NCBI GenBank assembly: GCA_045039925.1
Contig: CP108400.1
Span: 5,766,001-5,830,000, forward strand
Length of the DNA: 64,000 bases
DNA from: Yinghuangia sp045039925
GTDB taxonomy: Bacteria > Actinomycetota > Actinomycetes > Streptomycetales > Streptomycetaceae
Reading direction: 5' to 3'
Below are positions 41,153 through 50,612 of this stretch, in pieces. The notes under the pieces are model-generated. The model did no database searches. It saw only the letters and a program-made list of their open reading frames with translations, and was not told where the DNA came from. Numbering within the stretch: position 1 is the first letter of the stretch; each line of letters begins with the position of its first letter. The position numbers were made by a program, and so were the translations under genes.

Positions 41153-41548
41153 ATGCCGACCCGAGCCCCTAGGCGCTGCACCACCGCGGCCTGCCCGCGT
41201 GACCCTGTGCCCGGCACCGCCAAGTGCCCCACCTGCACCACCCCCCGCCCCCGCCCCTCCGCCGCCGCCCAGGGCTACGGGCCCGAACACGAACACCGCT
41301 TCCGCACAGGCGTGTTGGCCAAGCACCCGACGTGCGTGTGCGACGACACCGAGCACGGGCACACCGCGCCGTGCGGCCAGGCCTCGGTGCACGCGGACCA
41401 CTGGCCGCTGTCCAAGCGCGAGCTGCGTGCGCGCGACCTGGACGAGCACCACCCCGCCTACGGCCGCGGCGTGTGCCACTCGTGCCACAGCAAGTCCACT
41501 GCGAAGGAGCAGCCCGGAGGATGGAACAGCGACGTTCCCGACTACTGA
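41153..41548 (+). CDS. HNH endonuclease beside terminase
   Basis: 131-residue HNH nuclease. N-terminal zinc Cys pairs (CTTAACPRD, AKCPTCT) precede the HNH core VHADHWPLSK ... LDEHHPAYGRGVCHSCHSK. Phage HNH proteins encoded next to terminase often assist the terminase in genome cleavage and packaging. ATG start; it is the first gene of the packaging module. Confidence 0.82.
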   Translation: MPTRAPRRCTTAACPRDPVPGTAKCPTCTTPRPRPSAAAQGYGPEHEHRFRTGVLAKHPTCVCDDTEHGHTAPCGQASVHADHWPLSKRELRARDLDEHHPAYGRGVCHSCHSKSTAKEQPGGWNSDVPDY

Positions 41549-41699
41549 GCGTGCGGGGGAGGGCGGTCATGATCGCTGGCATCGGGGGAGGTCGGAACGC
41601 GGGGGGGAGCCCAGGCTCGCCTCCACGCCTTACGGCATCCGCCGTACCAGGTCCCGCCGTACACGCTGAGTGACTGTCTGACAGCAGGCAGGGAGGTGC

Positions 41700-42194
41700 G
41701 TGGTGGGCAAGCGCGGAACGGCTCCGGCGCCGACGGCGCTCAAGCTGCTGCACGGCGTCGACAAGAAGAACCCGGGCCGGGTCAACCGCGAGGAGCCGCA
41801 GCCGTCCGAGGGCGACATCGCCCCGCCGGCCTGGCTGTCCGAGGCCGCGGTCGAGGTGTGGCACGTCCTCGCCGACGACCTGGTCGCCCGCGGCGTGCTG
41901 ACCGCGTGGGACGTGCAGGCGTACGCCGCGTGCTGCGACGCCGTCGCGCGTCGCGCGCGGGCCGCCGAGCACCTGGCCGCCGAGGGCGAGGTCGTCGAGC
42001 ACCCGGTGTTCAACAAGAACGGCGACGTCACCGGCCACCGGCTCGGCAAGAACCCGTGGCTCCTGGTCCTCGACGGCGCCGACGCCCAAGTGCAGCGCTA
42101 CAGCGCGCGGTTCGGGCTGACGCCGTCGGACCGCGGGCAGTTGCGGATCGGCGGCGAGCAGGAGCCGGGCGGGGCGGAGCGGCTGCTGTCCTGA
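41700..42194 (+). CDS. Terminase small subunit, P27 family
   Basis: 164-residue DNA-packaging protein. The P27 signature is seen at the N-terminus (GKRGTAPAPTALKLLHG) and in AWLSEAAVEVWHVLADDL and NPWLLVLDGADAQVQRYSARFGL. It recognises the phage DNA packaging site with the large subunit. GTG at 41700 after GGGAGGTGC; a second in-frame GTG follows immediately. The preceding 150-bp gap may contain the late promoter or packaging site; no motif could be assigned. Confidence 0.88.
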   Translation: MVGKRGTAPAPTALKLLHGVDKKNPGRVNREEPQPSEGDIAPPAWLSEAAVEVWHVLADDLVARGVLTAWDVQAYAACCDAVARRARAAEHLAAEGEVVEHPVFNKNGDVTGHRLGKNPWLLVLDGADAQVQRYSARFGLTPSDRGQLRIGGEQEPGGAERLLS

Positions 42195-42210
42195 CGGCGG
42201 GGAGGGGTCG

Positions 42211-44043
42211 ATGGCCGCGCGCACCACCACCCGCCGCGCGCCGACCGCGCCGACGAAGTCGCCGCGCAAGGCGACCTCGAGGCGGCCGCCGACGCGCAGC
42301 CGCCCGCTGGCGGTCAACCACCAGAAGCGCTGGCGGCCGCAGTCCCGTGCGGGCGGGGTGTGCGGGTACACCCTGGACGGGAAGACGTGCAACCGCCGCG
42401 GCGCGCACTACTGCGAGCCGCGCGCCGACCGCGTCGTCGCGTTCTTCGCCGAGCTGCTGGTGCACCCCGCCGGCGCGCTGGCCAACACGAAGTTCGTGCT
42501 GGCGCACTGGCAGGAACACGAGATCATCCGGCCGCTGTTCGGCGAGGTGGTCTACAGCCGCCAGTGGGGCCGGTACGTCCGCCGGTACACCCGCGCGACG
42601 ATCGTCCTCGCCCGCAAGAACGGCAAGAGCGCCCTGCTCAGCGGGATCGCGCTGTACATGCTGGTCGGCGACGGCGAGCAGTCCGCCGAGGTCTACGGCG
42701 CCGCCGCGAACACGAGGCAAGCGGGCAAGGTCTTCGAGCCTGCGACCAAGATGGTCAGGCGCTCGCCGGTCCTGGCGAAGCGGCTGGTGCACAACAAGGC
42801 GACGCGCAGGCTCATCGATGAGAAGACCGGGTCGCACTACGAGGTCATCCCGGCCGACGCCGACGTCGAACTCGGCCACAACCCGCACTGCTTCATCCTC
42901 GACGAGGTCCTGAGCCAGCCGGACGGGTCGCTGTGGGAGGCGATGCGCACCGCGGCCGGCGCGCGCTGCCAGCCGCTGATGATCGCGATCACCACCGAGA
43001 CGAAGGACGGCACCAGCTTCGGCGCCGACTTCATCGACGAGGCCGACCGCGTCCAGGCGCAACCCGAGCGCGCAGGCCACCACTTCGCGTACGTCCGCAA
43101 GACCCCGCGGACGAAGGACGACCTCGACCAGCTGCGCAGGTTGTTCCCGTTCCGGCGGGACCTGCCGGTCTCCCTCGACCCGTGGGACGAGGCCAACTGG
43201 TACTGGTCCAACCCCGCGTTGGGCACCTTCCTGTCGCTTCAGGCGCTGCGCGAGGAGGCGCAGGAAGCGCGCGCGGATCCGAAGCTGAAGAACGCGTTCA
43301 TGCAGTTCCGCCTGAACCAGCGCGTGAGCCAGGTGACCCGCTGGATCCCGATGGACCTGTGGGACGCGAACGTCAGGGAGATCGCGCCGACCCCGGAGTG
43401 GGCGGCCGAGCGGCTGCTCGGGCAGCAGTGTTTCGGCGGCCTGGACCTGTCGAGCAAGTTGGACCTGACCGCGTTCTCGCTGGTGTTCGCCGGCGGCGAG
43501 GTGCTGTGGCGGTTCTGGGCACCGGAGTCCGTGACCGAGCTGCTGGACGGGCCGACGAACGGCGCGTACACGCGGTGGGTCCGGGACGGGTGGATCACCG
43601 AGACCGAGGGCGACACGATCGACTACGACCGCATCTACAGCGACGTAGAGGTCGACCACGGCCGTTTCCGGATCGTCGACATCACGTATGACAAGTGGTG
43701 CGGGGAGCCGGTGCGCCAGGAGATCGAGAAGCGCACCCGCCTCAAGATGGTCGAGAGCAACACCACGTTCGCGCGGATGACCGCGCCGATGGCCGAGCTG
43801 ATGCGTCAGCTCAAGGCCGTCGAACTGGAGACGTTCGGTAACCCGGTCGCCCGGTGGATGGCCGACAACATCGAGTGCAAGCGCCCGAGGGACGACCCGG
43901 ATCGCATGCGCCCCGTCAAGCCCGACCGGGACAAGTCGTTCAAACGCATCGACGGGCTGCCCGCGCAGCTGTTCGCCATCGACGGCCGGATGCGCGGCCT
44001 GCCGAAACCGTCGATCTACGAGACCCAGGGCATGGCCCTGTGA
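42211..44043 (+). CDS. Terminase large subunit
   Basis: 610-residue packaging motor. N-terminal ATPase: Walker-A-like LARKNGKSAL, Walker B CFILDEVLS. C-terminal RNase-H-like nuclease with Asp residues in GGLDLSSKLDLTAF and DITYDKW. The first 35 residues are basic and disordered. HK97-type (Terminase_1) sequence pattern. Follows the small subunit by 16 bp. Confidence 0.93.
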   Translation: MAARTTTRRAPTAPTKSPRKATSRRPPTRSRPLAVNHQKRWRPQSRAGGVCGYTLDGKTCNRRGAHYCEPRADRVVAFFAELLVHPAGALANTKFVLAHWQEHEIIRPLFGEVVYSRQWGRYVRRYTRATIVLARKNGKSALLSGIALYMLVGDGEQSAEVYGAAANTRQAGKVFEPATKMVRRSPVLAKRLVHNKATRRLIDEKTGSHYEVIPADADVELGHNPHCFILDEVLSQPDGSLWEAMRTAAGARCQPLMIAITTETKDGTSFGADFIDEADRVQAQPERAGHHFAYVRKTPRTKDDLDQLRRLFPFRRDLPVSLDPWDEANWYWSNPALGTFLSLQALREEAQEARADPKLKNAFMQFRLNQRVSQVTRWIPMDLWDANVREIAPTPEWAAERLLGQQCFGGLDLSSKLDLTAFSLVFAGGEVLWRFWAPESVTELLDGPTNGAYTRWVRDGWITETEGDTIDYDRIYSDVEVDHGRFRIVDITYDKWCGEPVRQEIEKRTRLKMVESNTTFARMTAPMAELMRQLKAVELETFGNPVARWMADNIECKRPRDDPDRMRPVKPDRDKSFKRIDGLPAQLFAIDGRMRGLPKPSIYETQGMAL

Positions 44044-44057
44044 CGTGAAGGAGCGGC

Positions 44058-44237
44058 ATGGACTGGTGGGACGTGATCGCCGCGGTCGGCATCGTGCTGA
44101 TCGGCGTCGGCCTCAGCCTGTTCGCGCCGTGGCTCGGGGTGACTGCCGCCGGGGTGCTGCTGGTCGCCGGCGGCATCGTCGGCGGCACGCTCGCCGAGCG
44201 GGCCCCGGCGAAGGCTTCGAAGGGCGGCGGTAGCTGA
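44058..44237 (+). CDS. Tiny two-helix membrane protein between terminase and portal
   Basis: 59-residue protein (MDWWDVIAAVGIVLIGVG, then GVTAAGVLLVAGGIVGG) with two transmembrane helices and a basic tail. GAAGGAG lies 5 nt before the ATG, and its TGA overlaps the portal ATG. Small membrane proteins here recur in actinophages; function unknown. Confidence 0.65.
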   Translation: MDWWDVIAAVGIVLIGVGLSLFAPWLGVTAAGVLLVAGGIVGGTLAERAPAKASKGGGS

Positions 44238-46255
44238 TGGGGTTCATCCGCTCCGCAGCCCGCGGTCTGGGCCCGTTGTCCGACCTCGCGACGCCCGAGC
44301 AGTTTGTTGTCGACTGGATCAACGGTGGCAGCATCGGCAACAGCTCGGGCATCCACGTGAGCCCCGAGACGGCGCTGATGTACAGCCCGTTCTTCGCCGG
44401 GATGCGGGTGATCGCCGAAGACCTCGGCAGCCTGCCGCTGTTCCTGTACGAACGCCTCGCGCGCGGGAAGCGCAGGGCGACGGACCATCCGCTGTACGCG
44501 CTGCTGCACGACCAGCCGAACCCGCTGATGACGTCGATGCAGCTGCGCGAGACGTTGCAGAGCCACGCCACGACGTGGGGCGACGGCGTCGGGGTGCTGG
44601 TCACCCACGAGCGCACGGGCGTGATCGAGGAGATCTGGCCGCTGCGCCCGGACCGGCTGTCCATCTGCACCAGGCCCACCGGCCGTGCCGGGCAGGTCGA
44701 CAAGTGGTTCGTCTACGACGACCACGTCAACGGCGTCCTGGTGCGCCTGCACTCCAGCGAGGTTCTGCACATCGCGGGCCTGGGCTTCGACGGCGTCCAC
44801 GGTTACCCCGTGGTCGACCTCGCGGCGAACGCGATCGGCCTGGGGCTGGCGACGGAGCACTACGGCGCGAAGCACTTCAGCAACGGCAGCGCGCCGGGCG
44901 GCGCGCTGTCGCATCCAGGGAACCTGTCGCCGGAGGCGCGGCGCCGGATGGCGGACGACTGGGAGAACATCCACCGCGGGATCGACCGCGCGCACCGCGT
45001 CGCGATCCTCGAGGAAGGCGTGACCTGGCACCAGGTCGGCATCCCCAACGACAGCGCGCAGTTCTTGGAGACCAGGAAATTGCAGGTCACCGAGATGTCG
45101 CGGTGGCTGCGGCTGCCGCCGCACAAGATCGGCGACCTGGAGCGCGCGACCTTTTCGAACATCGAGCAGCAGCAACTCGACTACATCACCTCGGCGTTGG
45201 GGTCGTGGCTGATGCGGTGGGAGCAGGCGATCCTCACGCAGCTGCTGCTGCCGGAGGAACGCAGGCGGTACTTCGCCGAGCACCTGGTCGACGCGCTGCT
45301 GCGCGGCGACACCCTGAGCCGGTTCCAGGCCTATGCGGTGGGTCGGCAGTGGGGCTGGCTGTCGACGAACGACATCCGCGAGATGGAGAACCGCAACCCG
45401 GTTCCGGGCGGGGACGTGTACCTGGTGCCGCTCAACATGGTGCCCGCCGGCGGCGGCGCCCTCGAGGAAGACGCCCGCACCGCGCGCCGGTACGCGCGGC
45501 TGCTGCGCGGCCGCGGCGCAGAGATGCGCCGCAACGTCGCCGACGCGTACGCCCCGAAGATCGCCGCCGCCGACGCCGAGGTCGCCGCGCTGGAGGCGGC
45601 CGAGGTCGGGAAGCTGGTCGCCGATCACCTGGAACCCGTCCGCCAGGCGCGGTCGGTGCTTGCGTTCCTCGCGGCGCTGCGGCTGCTGTACGCCGAGCAG
45701 GGCCCGATCGCCGCGGCGATGTCCGCGCTGTGGCTGCCGCTGTTCACGGAGTTCGCCGCGGACGTCGCGGTCGAGGCGGCCGAGGAGGTCGGGCACGAGG
45801 ACGACGTGGACCTGTCGGTGTGGGCGAGGGCGTACGTCGCCGCGCACGTCGCCTACCGCGTCGGCTCCAGCTTCGGGCAGCTGCGCGCGGCCGCCGAGAA
45901 GGCCGACGACCTGGAGGACGCCGTCGCCTCGGTGATGGGGCGGCTCGACAAGTGGCAGGCCGAGCGGCCCGAGCAGACCGCGAAGTGGGAGGGCACCCAG
46001 CTGCCGAACGCCGCGGCGCGCGAGGCCTGGAAAGAGGCCGGCGTGCGCGAGCTGCGGTGGGTCGCGCAGGGCAAGAACTGCCCGTACTGCACCAAGTTGG
46101 ACGGCCGCACCGTCGGCATCGAGACCCCGTTCATCGCGAAGGGCGACGAGGTCGAGGGCGACGACGGCGAGGCCTTGAAGGCGAAGCGGAACACGTTCCA
46201 TCCGCCGGTTCATCCCGGCTGCGACTGCCAGGTGGTGCCCGTTGTCGCCGACTGA
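44237..46255 (+). CDS. Portal protein fused to MuF-type head morphogenesis domain
   Basis: 672-residue protein. Residues 1-400 are an HK97-family portal (AGMRVIAEDLGSLPLFLYER, RLPPHKIGDLERATFSNIEQ, TQLLLPEER). The C-terminal part (about residues 560-672) carries a SPP1 gp7/MuF-like motif: Cys pair in CPYCTKLDGRTVG and HPPVHPGCDCQV. In many phages these are two proteins; here they are one chain with a helical joint around residue 430-550. The portal forms the vertex ring for DNA entry; the MuF part is an internal head protein. Overlaps the preceding stop. Confidence 0.85.
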   Translation: MGFIRSAARGLGPLSDLATPEQFVVDWINGGSIGNSSGIHVSPETALMYSPFFAGMRVIAEDLGSLPLFLYERLARGKRRATDHPLYALLHDQPNPLMTSMQLRETLQSHATTWGDGVGVLVTHERTGVIEEIWPLRPDRLSICTRPTGRAGQVDKWFVYDDHVNGVLVRLHSSEVLHIAGLGFDGVHGYPVVDLAANAIGLGLATEHYGAKHFSNGSAPGGALSHPGNLSPEARRRMADDWENIHRGIDRAHRVAILEEGVTWHQVGIPNDSAQFLETRKLQVTEMSRWLRLPPHKIGDLERATFSNIEQQQLDYITSALGSWLMRWEQAILTQLLLPEERRRYFAEHLVDALLRGDTLSRFQAYAVGRQWGWLSTNDIREMENRNPVPGGDVYLVPLNMVPAGGGALEEDARTARRYARLLRGRGAEMRRNVADAYAPKIAAADAEVAALEAAEVGKLVADHLEPVRQARSVLAFLAALRLLYAEQGPIAAAMSALWLPLFTEFAADVAVEAAEEVGHEDDVDLSVWARAYVAAHVAYRVGSSFGQLRAAAEKADDLEDAVASVMGRLDKWQAERPEQTAKWEGTQLPNAAAREAWKEAGVRELRWVAQGKNCPYCTKLDGRTVGIETPFIAKGDEVEGDDGEALKAKRNTFHPPVHPGCDCQVVPVVAD

Positions 46256-46502
46256 CGAGCCGAGCGAGGACTACCTGCTCGGGTGGCGCGCGGGCTACGG
46301 CGCGGGCCGCGACGACGAAGCCGCCGGCGGTCCGGTGCGCGACGGCGTGGCCGGCTGCGGGTTCCGCCTGGTCGACGCCCGCGGCTGGTGCGAGACGTGC
46401 ATCGGCCGCGGACACGACCACGGCCCGCCGCCGACGCGGCCGCAACGCCAGCACAGTTCGCCGCGCGACCGGCAGATACGACACCCCGGGAGGGACCGAT
46501 GA
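46242..46502 (+). CDS. Small Cys-containing protein between portal and protease
   Basis: 86-residue protein (EDYLLGWRAGYGAGRDDEA, CGFRLVDARGWCETCIG) starting at a TTG inside the end of the portal gene. Cys and His groups suggest zinc. Weak RBS; coding is plausible but not certain. Confidence 0.4.
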   Translation: MSPTDEPSEDYLLGWRAGYGAGRDDEAAGGPVRDGVAGCGFRLVDARGWCETCIGRGHDHGPPPTRPQRQHSSPRDRQIRHPGRDR

Positions 46503-47233
46503 AGGGCGAGCGCCACTACCTGCGCGGCTACGTCCAGCGCGCTGACGACGACGGCGACGACGCGGCGGGCACGCCGCTGACGATCGTCGCGGCGACCGAA
46601 GGACGCAAGGGCGACGGCCTGAACCTGACGATGAAGGGCGCGGACCTCGGCCGGTTCCAGTCCAATCCGGTGGTCGGCTACGGCCACAGCTATTGGGGCC
46701 GTGACGGGCTGCCGATCGGCCGCGCGGACAAGACGTGGATCGACGGCGAGAAGCTGATGATGGACGTTACGTTCGACGCGGCCGACGACTTCGCCCAGAC
46801 CGTGGAGCGCAAGTACCGCGGCGGCTACATGAACGCGTTCAGCATCGGCTTCGACGTGTGGGACATCGACGACGCCGGCGTACCCGCGGGCTGGGAACTC
46901 TTCGAGGTGTCCGCGGTGCCGCTGCCGATGGACCCCAACGCGGTCGTGGAGTCCGGCCGCGCGGCGGCCGACCTGGTCCCGTTCATCGACATCCGCGGCG
47001 GCGTCGACCCCGACCTGTTCGCCGCCTTCATGCGCCGTGCCCGCGGCGCCGACGACGGCACCCGCGCGGGCGCGGTGCTGTCCAAGAAGAACAAGGCCTT
47101 GGTCCTCGCCGCGCGCGATGCGCTGACCGAACTCATTGACGCCGCCGGCGGAACCGACGACGACGGCGACCAGGACGACGACGCCCGCGCGCACGAGGCG
47201 CGGCAGCGGCGCCTCGCCCTCGCGGGCCTGTAG
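46499..47233 (+). CDS. HK97-family prohead protease
   Basis: 244-residue serine protease that matures the capsid. The catalytic His lies in VVGYGHSYWG and the Ser in NAFSIGFDVWD; ELFEVSAVPLPMDPNA is the diagnostic C-terminal strand. It starts at ATG with GGGAGG upstream. It cleaves the delta domain of the following capsid protein and itself. Confidence 0.88.
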   Translation: MKGERHYLRGYVQRADDDGDDAAGTPLTIVAATEGRKGDGLNLTMKGADLGRFQSNPVVGYGHSYWGRDGLPIGRADKTWIDGEKLMMDVTFDAADDFAQTVERKYRGGYMNAFSIGFDVWDIDDAGVPAGWELFEVSAVPLPMDPNAVVESGRAAADLVPFIDIRGGVDPDLFAAFMRRARGADDGTRAGAVLSKKNKALVLAARDALTELIDAAGGTDDDGDQDDDARAHEARQRRLALAGL

Positions 47234-47297
47234 CCCGAACACCCTGTACAGCTTCCGCCCCTGAGGGCGGCTCACCCATACCTGAAGGGGAACCCCG

Positions 47298-48500
47298 ATG
47301 CCGATGATCCGCGAGCTGAAGGCCCAGCGCACCAAGCTCGGCACCGAGGCCAAAACGCTCATGGAGGAGGCCCAGAAGGCGGGCCGCACCATGACCGCCG
47401 AGGAGAACACCCGGTTCGACGCGCTGATGGACGAGCGCGACCAGGTCGACGCGTCGATCGCGCGAGCCGAGCGACTGCTCGACGACGACCGCGCCGCCGT
47501 CGACACCGACACGGGCGGCGCTGGCGCGACGCGCGAGCAGACCGCCGCGATGGAGGCGCTGCGCACGTACATGATCGGCGGCCGCGGCGCGCTCACCGCC
47601 GAGCAGGCCCGCGCGCTGAACGCAGGGTCCGACCCGGAGGGCGGCTACCTGGTCCCGCCGATGCAGTGGATCCAGTCCCTGATCAAGGCGGTCGACGACG
47701 CGGTGCCGCTGCGGGGACTTGCCACCGTGCACTCCCTGACCGCCGCGGACTCCCTCGGTGTGCCGACGCTGGACACCGACCTGAACGACGCCGAGTGGAC
47801 CACCGAGATCGGGACCGGAACCCAGGATGACGCGCTGCGGCTCGGCAAGCGCGAGCTGTCCCCGAACCCGTTCGCCAAGCGCGTCAAGGTCTCGCGGAAG
47901 CTCCTGCGCCTGACCAACAACGGCGCCGAGAACATCGTGCGCGACCGCATGGCGTACAAGTTCGGCGTCACGCAGGAGAAGGCGTACATGACCGGAGACG
48001 GCAACAAGAAGCCGCTCGGCCTGTTCACCGCCAGCGACGACGGGATCCCGACCGGCCGCGACGTCGCCACCGGCTCGGCGACCGGGTTCACCGGCGACGG
48101 CCTGATCGACGCGAAGTACACGCTGAAGGCGGCGTACTGGAACAGCGCGCGGTGGCTGTTCCACCGCGACGCGCTGCGCAAGGTCCGCAAGCTGACCGCG
48201 ACGGTCGACGGACAGTACATCTGGCAGCCCGGCCTGGCGTCCGACCGGCCGGACACCATCCTCGACGTGCCGTACGTCGTCTCGGAGTTCGTCCCGAACA
48301 CCTACACGAACGGCCTGTACGGCGGCATGATCGGCGACTTCTCGGCGTACTGGATCGCCGAGGCCCTGACCTTCGAGGTTCAGCGCCTGGTCGAGCTGTA
48401 CGCCGAGACCGCTCAGATCGGGTTCATCGGCCGCCAGGAAGTCGACGGGATGCCCGTCCTCGCCGAGGCGTTCGTCCGCCTGAAGTGCGCGACGTCCTGA
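47298..48500 (+). CDS. Major capsid protein, HK97 fold
   Basis: 400-residue coat protein. Residues 1-95 are a helical delta/scaffold domain (RELKAQRTKLGTEAKTLMEE, FDALMDERDQVDASI) likely removed by the protease. The fold begins around LNAGSDPEGGYLVPPMQWIQ, with typical MTGDGNKKPLGL and RQEVDGMPVLAEAFVRLK. RBS AAGGGGAAC before the ATG. Confidence 0.92.
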   Translation: MPMIRELKAQRTKLGTEAKTLMEEAQKAGRTMTAEENTRFDALMDERDQVDASIARAERLLDDDRAAVDTDTGGAGATREQTAAMEALRTYMIGGRGALTAEQARALNAGSDPEGGYLVPPMQWIQSLIKAVDDAVPLRGLATVHSLTAADSLGVPTLDTDLNDAEWTTEIGTGTQDDALRLGKRELSPNPFAKRVKVSRKLLRLTNNGAENIVRDRMAYKFGVTQEKAYMTGDGNKKPLGLFTASDDGIPTGRDVATGSATGFTGDGLIDAKYTLKAAYWNSARWLFHRDALRKVRKLTATVDGQYIWQPGLASDRPDTILDVPYVVSEFVPNTYTNGLYGGMIGDFSAYWIAEALTFEVQRLVELYAETAQIGFIGRQEVDGMPVLAEAFVRLKCATS

Positions 48501-48543
48501 CCCCGCCCGGCACCGACCCACCCGCAGAAGGGCACCCATCGCC

Positions 48544-48948
48544 ATGAAGCGCGACCTGAAGAACAACGTCTCCGTCGCCCAGTCCCTCGCACCGGCCGCG
48601 CGCACCGCGGCCGCGGACGGCGCCGCCGTCGACATCGCGGGATACCGCGCGGTGTCGGTGGTCATCGACACCGGCACCGCCACCGGCACCGACCCCAGTT
48701 TCACGTTCGAGGTGCAGGAGTCCGACACCACCACCAGCGGTGACTTCACCGCGGTGGCGGACGCGGACCTGGACGGCGCCGAGCCGGTCGTCACGACCGC
48801 CAACGACGTGGCCGCGTACGAGATCGGCTACCGCGGCCGCAAGCGGTACCTGCGCGTGACGATCGAAACGGTCGGCGGCACCAGTACGCCGACGCTGCCG
48901 TGCACCGGCCTGGTCCTGCGCGGCTCCCCGCGCGTGGCCCCGAAGTAG
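48544..48948 (+). CDS. Head decoration / accessory structural protein
   Basis: 134-residue beta-sandwich protein (GYRAVSVVIDTGTATG, FTFEVQESDTTTSGDF, RKRYLRVTIETVGGTS). Position after the capsid and fold fit a decoration protein. ATG start. Confidence 0.6.
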   Translation: MKRDLKNNVSVAQSLAPAARTAAADGAAVDIAGYRAVSVVIDTGTATGTDPSFTFEVQESDTTTSGDFTAVADADLDGAEPVVTTANDVAAYEIGYRGRKRYLRVTIETVGGTSTPTLPCTGLVLRGSPRVAPK

Positions 48949-48962
48949 AAGGGGACACGCGC

Positions 48963-49319
48963 ATGCGGAACCTGAGGATGCTCACCCTGTACGCCGGTCC
49001 CGACCGCGTCGTCCAGGCCGGCGCCACCGCCCGCTTCGAGGAGGACGAGGCCGCCGCGTTGGTCGCCGGCAGGTACGCCGTGGACGCCGACCCGCAGCCC
49101 TCGCTGCCCGCGCCGTCCGCCCCGCCGGTCGACGTCGTCGACCTCGAGGACCCCGCGGTCGCGGCCCGGGCCGCCGAGCTGGGGAAGCTGACCGTCCCCG
49201 GGCTGAAGGACCACGCGGACGAGCACGACATCTCGCTGCCGCCGGACGGCAAGAAGGCCGACCTGGTCGCCGCCATCATCGCGGCCGAGCAGCAGGCCGC
49301 CGCACCACCGGAGGAGTGA
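48963..49319 (+). CDS. Small structural protein with SAP-like C-terminus
   Basis: 118-residue protein. The C-terminal 45 residues resemble a SAP/Rho-N helix-extended-helix (LTVPGLKDHADEHDISLPP, KKADLVAAIIAAEQ) that binds nucleic acid. Found in many siphovirus head modules. ATG with AAGGGGAC. Confidence 0.6.
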   Translation: MRNLRMLTLYAGPDRVVQAGATARFEEDEAAALVAGRYAVDADPQPSLPAPSAPPVDVVDLEDPAVAARAAELGKLTVPGLKDHADEHDISLPPDGKKADLVAAIIAAEQQAAAPPEE

Positions 49320-49322
49320 CCG

Positions 49323-49919
49323 GTGACGTACGCCACCACGGCCGAGCTGCGGAACTTCCTGCGGCTCGGCCGTCCCTATGTGGACGAGGAAGAGGCCGAG
49401 GCGGCGCTGCTGCTCGACCTCGCCGGCGGCGTGATCGAGGACGCCACCGGCCAGTCACTGGAGCTGTCCACGGACACGGTGACCCTGGACGGCCCGACCC
49501 GCAGCGACCGCGAACGGCCCGGGCGGAACGGGTCGCGGCGGCTGCTGCTGCCGCGGTGGCCCGTGGTCGGCGTCGAGTCGGTCACCCTTCTTGACGTCGA
49601 CGGCGACGACCAGGTCCTCGAGTTCGGGCGCGACCGGGACTACACGTGGTCCGCGTCGGGGATCCTCACGCGGGTCGGCGCGGACTGGCCGGACGGCGAC
49701 CAGGTCGTCGAAGCCGTCGTCACCGCCGGGTACACCGTCCTGCCGCGCGGCGTGAAACGGATCGAGCTGCGACTCGCGGCCGCAGGGTGGGGCAACCCCG
49801 AAGGCCTCACCGCCGAATCGCTCGGCGACCACTCCAAGAGCTATGCCGCCGAGACGCTGGGCATGGAGCTGTCCGACGCCGACAAGAAGACGCTCGGCCT
49901 GTACCGGGCGCGCACATGA
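49323..49919 (+). CDS. Head-tail connector (gp6-like adaptor)
   Basis: 198-residue connector: TTAELRNFLRLGRPYVDEEE, LLDLAGGVIEDATGQ, VVEAVVTAGYTVLPRGVKRI. It sits on the portal ring. GTG start, 3 bp after the previous stop. Confidence 0.78.
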   Translation: MTYATTAELRNFLRLGRPYVDEEEAEAALLLDLAGGVIEDATGQSLELSTDTVTLDGPTRSDRERPGRNGSRRLLLPRWPVVGVESVTLLDVDGDDQVLEFGRDRDYTWSASGILTRVGADWPDGDQVVEAVVTAGYTVLPRGVKRIELRLAAAGWGNPEGLTAESLGDHSKSYAAETLGMELSDADKKTLGLYRART

Positions 49920-50251
49920 TCGCGCACTGGCTCAACCGCCACCTGGCGGTGTGGCGGCCGACCACCTCGCCGGACGGCGCGGGCGGGCAGGCCGTCACCT
50001 ACGTGCGGCAGCCCGACCTGGTGCGCGTGAAGGTCGACCAGCCTGCGGCGTCCGAGCGGATGCTCGCGCAGCAGGCAGGGACCGAACTCACGCACAGCGT
50101 CTACGTGATGCCGACCGCGGACGTGCGCCGCGGCGACGAACTGCGCGACCCGATGCGCGCGCACGTCTACCGGGTGTTGTCCGTCGTCGAGCCGTCCAGC
50201 ACCCGGTACCGCAAAGCCGAGTGCCAGCTGATCCAACCCGAAGGGACCTGA
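49916..50251 (+). CDS. Head closure / stopper protein
   Basis: 111-residue beta-barrel protein (HLAVWRPTTSPDGAGGQAV, VYVMPTADVRRGDELRDPM) typical of head-closure proteins next to gp6-like connectors. ATG overlaps the previous stop. Confidence 0.7.
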   Translation: MIAHWLNRHLAVWRPTTSPDGAGGQAVTYVRQPDLVRVKVDQPAASERMLAQQAGTELTHSVYVMPTADVRRGDELRDPMRAHVYRVLSVVEPSSTRYRKAECQLIQPEGT

Positions 50252-50252
50252 C

Positions 50253-50612
50253 GTGGCTGCTCTGACTCTGACCGCGGCGCCGCTGGACGGCGGGCTGCCG
50301 GACCTGGCGGGCGCCGCCGTCGCCGCGGCGGGCGCCGCCGTCGCCGCGGCGGGCGGCGGCGACACCGCGCCGTGCGGCCCCGGGCGTTTCCTGTGGGCGC
50401 TCAACGGCGGCGGGTCCCCGGTGACCGTGACCGTGGCCACCCCGGGGACCGTGTCCGGCCTCGACATCGAGAACCCTGCGCTGGTCCTGGCGGCGGGCGA
50501 GCACGGGCTGATCCCGCTGCCACGGGTCCTCGCGGGCGCGACCGGCCGCGCGGCGATCACCTACTCCGGCGTCACCTCCGTCACCGTCGCCGCGATCGAA
50601 CTCGGCGCGTGA
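50253..50612 (+). CDS. Ala/Gly-rich structural protein, unknown
   Basis: 119-residue protein with a low-complexity repeat AVAAAGAAVAAAGGG encoded by a tandem DNA repeat, then a beta-rich part (GSPVTVTVATPGTVSGLD, AAITYSGVTSVTVAAIEL). Structural role by position only. Confidence 0.5.
   Translation: MAALTLTAAPLDGGLPDLAGAAVAAAGAAVAAAGGGDTAPCGPGRFLWALNGGGSPVTVTVATPGTVSGLDIENPALVLAAGEHGLIPLPRVLAGATGRAAITYSGVTSVTVAAIELGA

Noticed and set aside
50290..50360. Short tandem GC repeat
   Set aside because: In-frame Ala/Gly codon repeat in a structural gene rather than a regulatory element.
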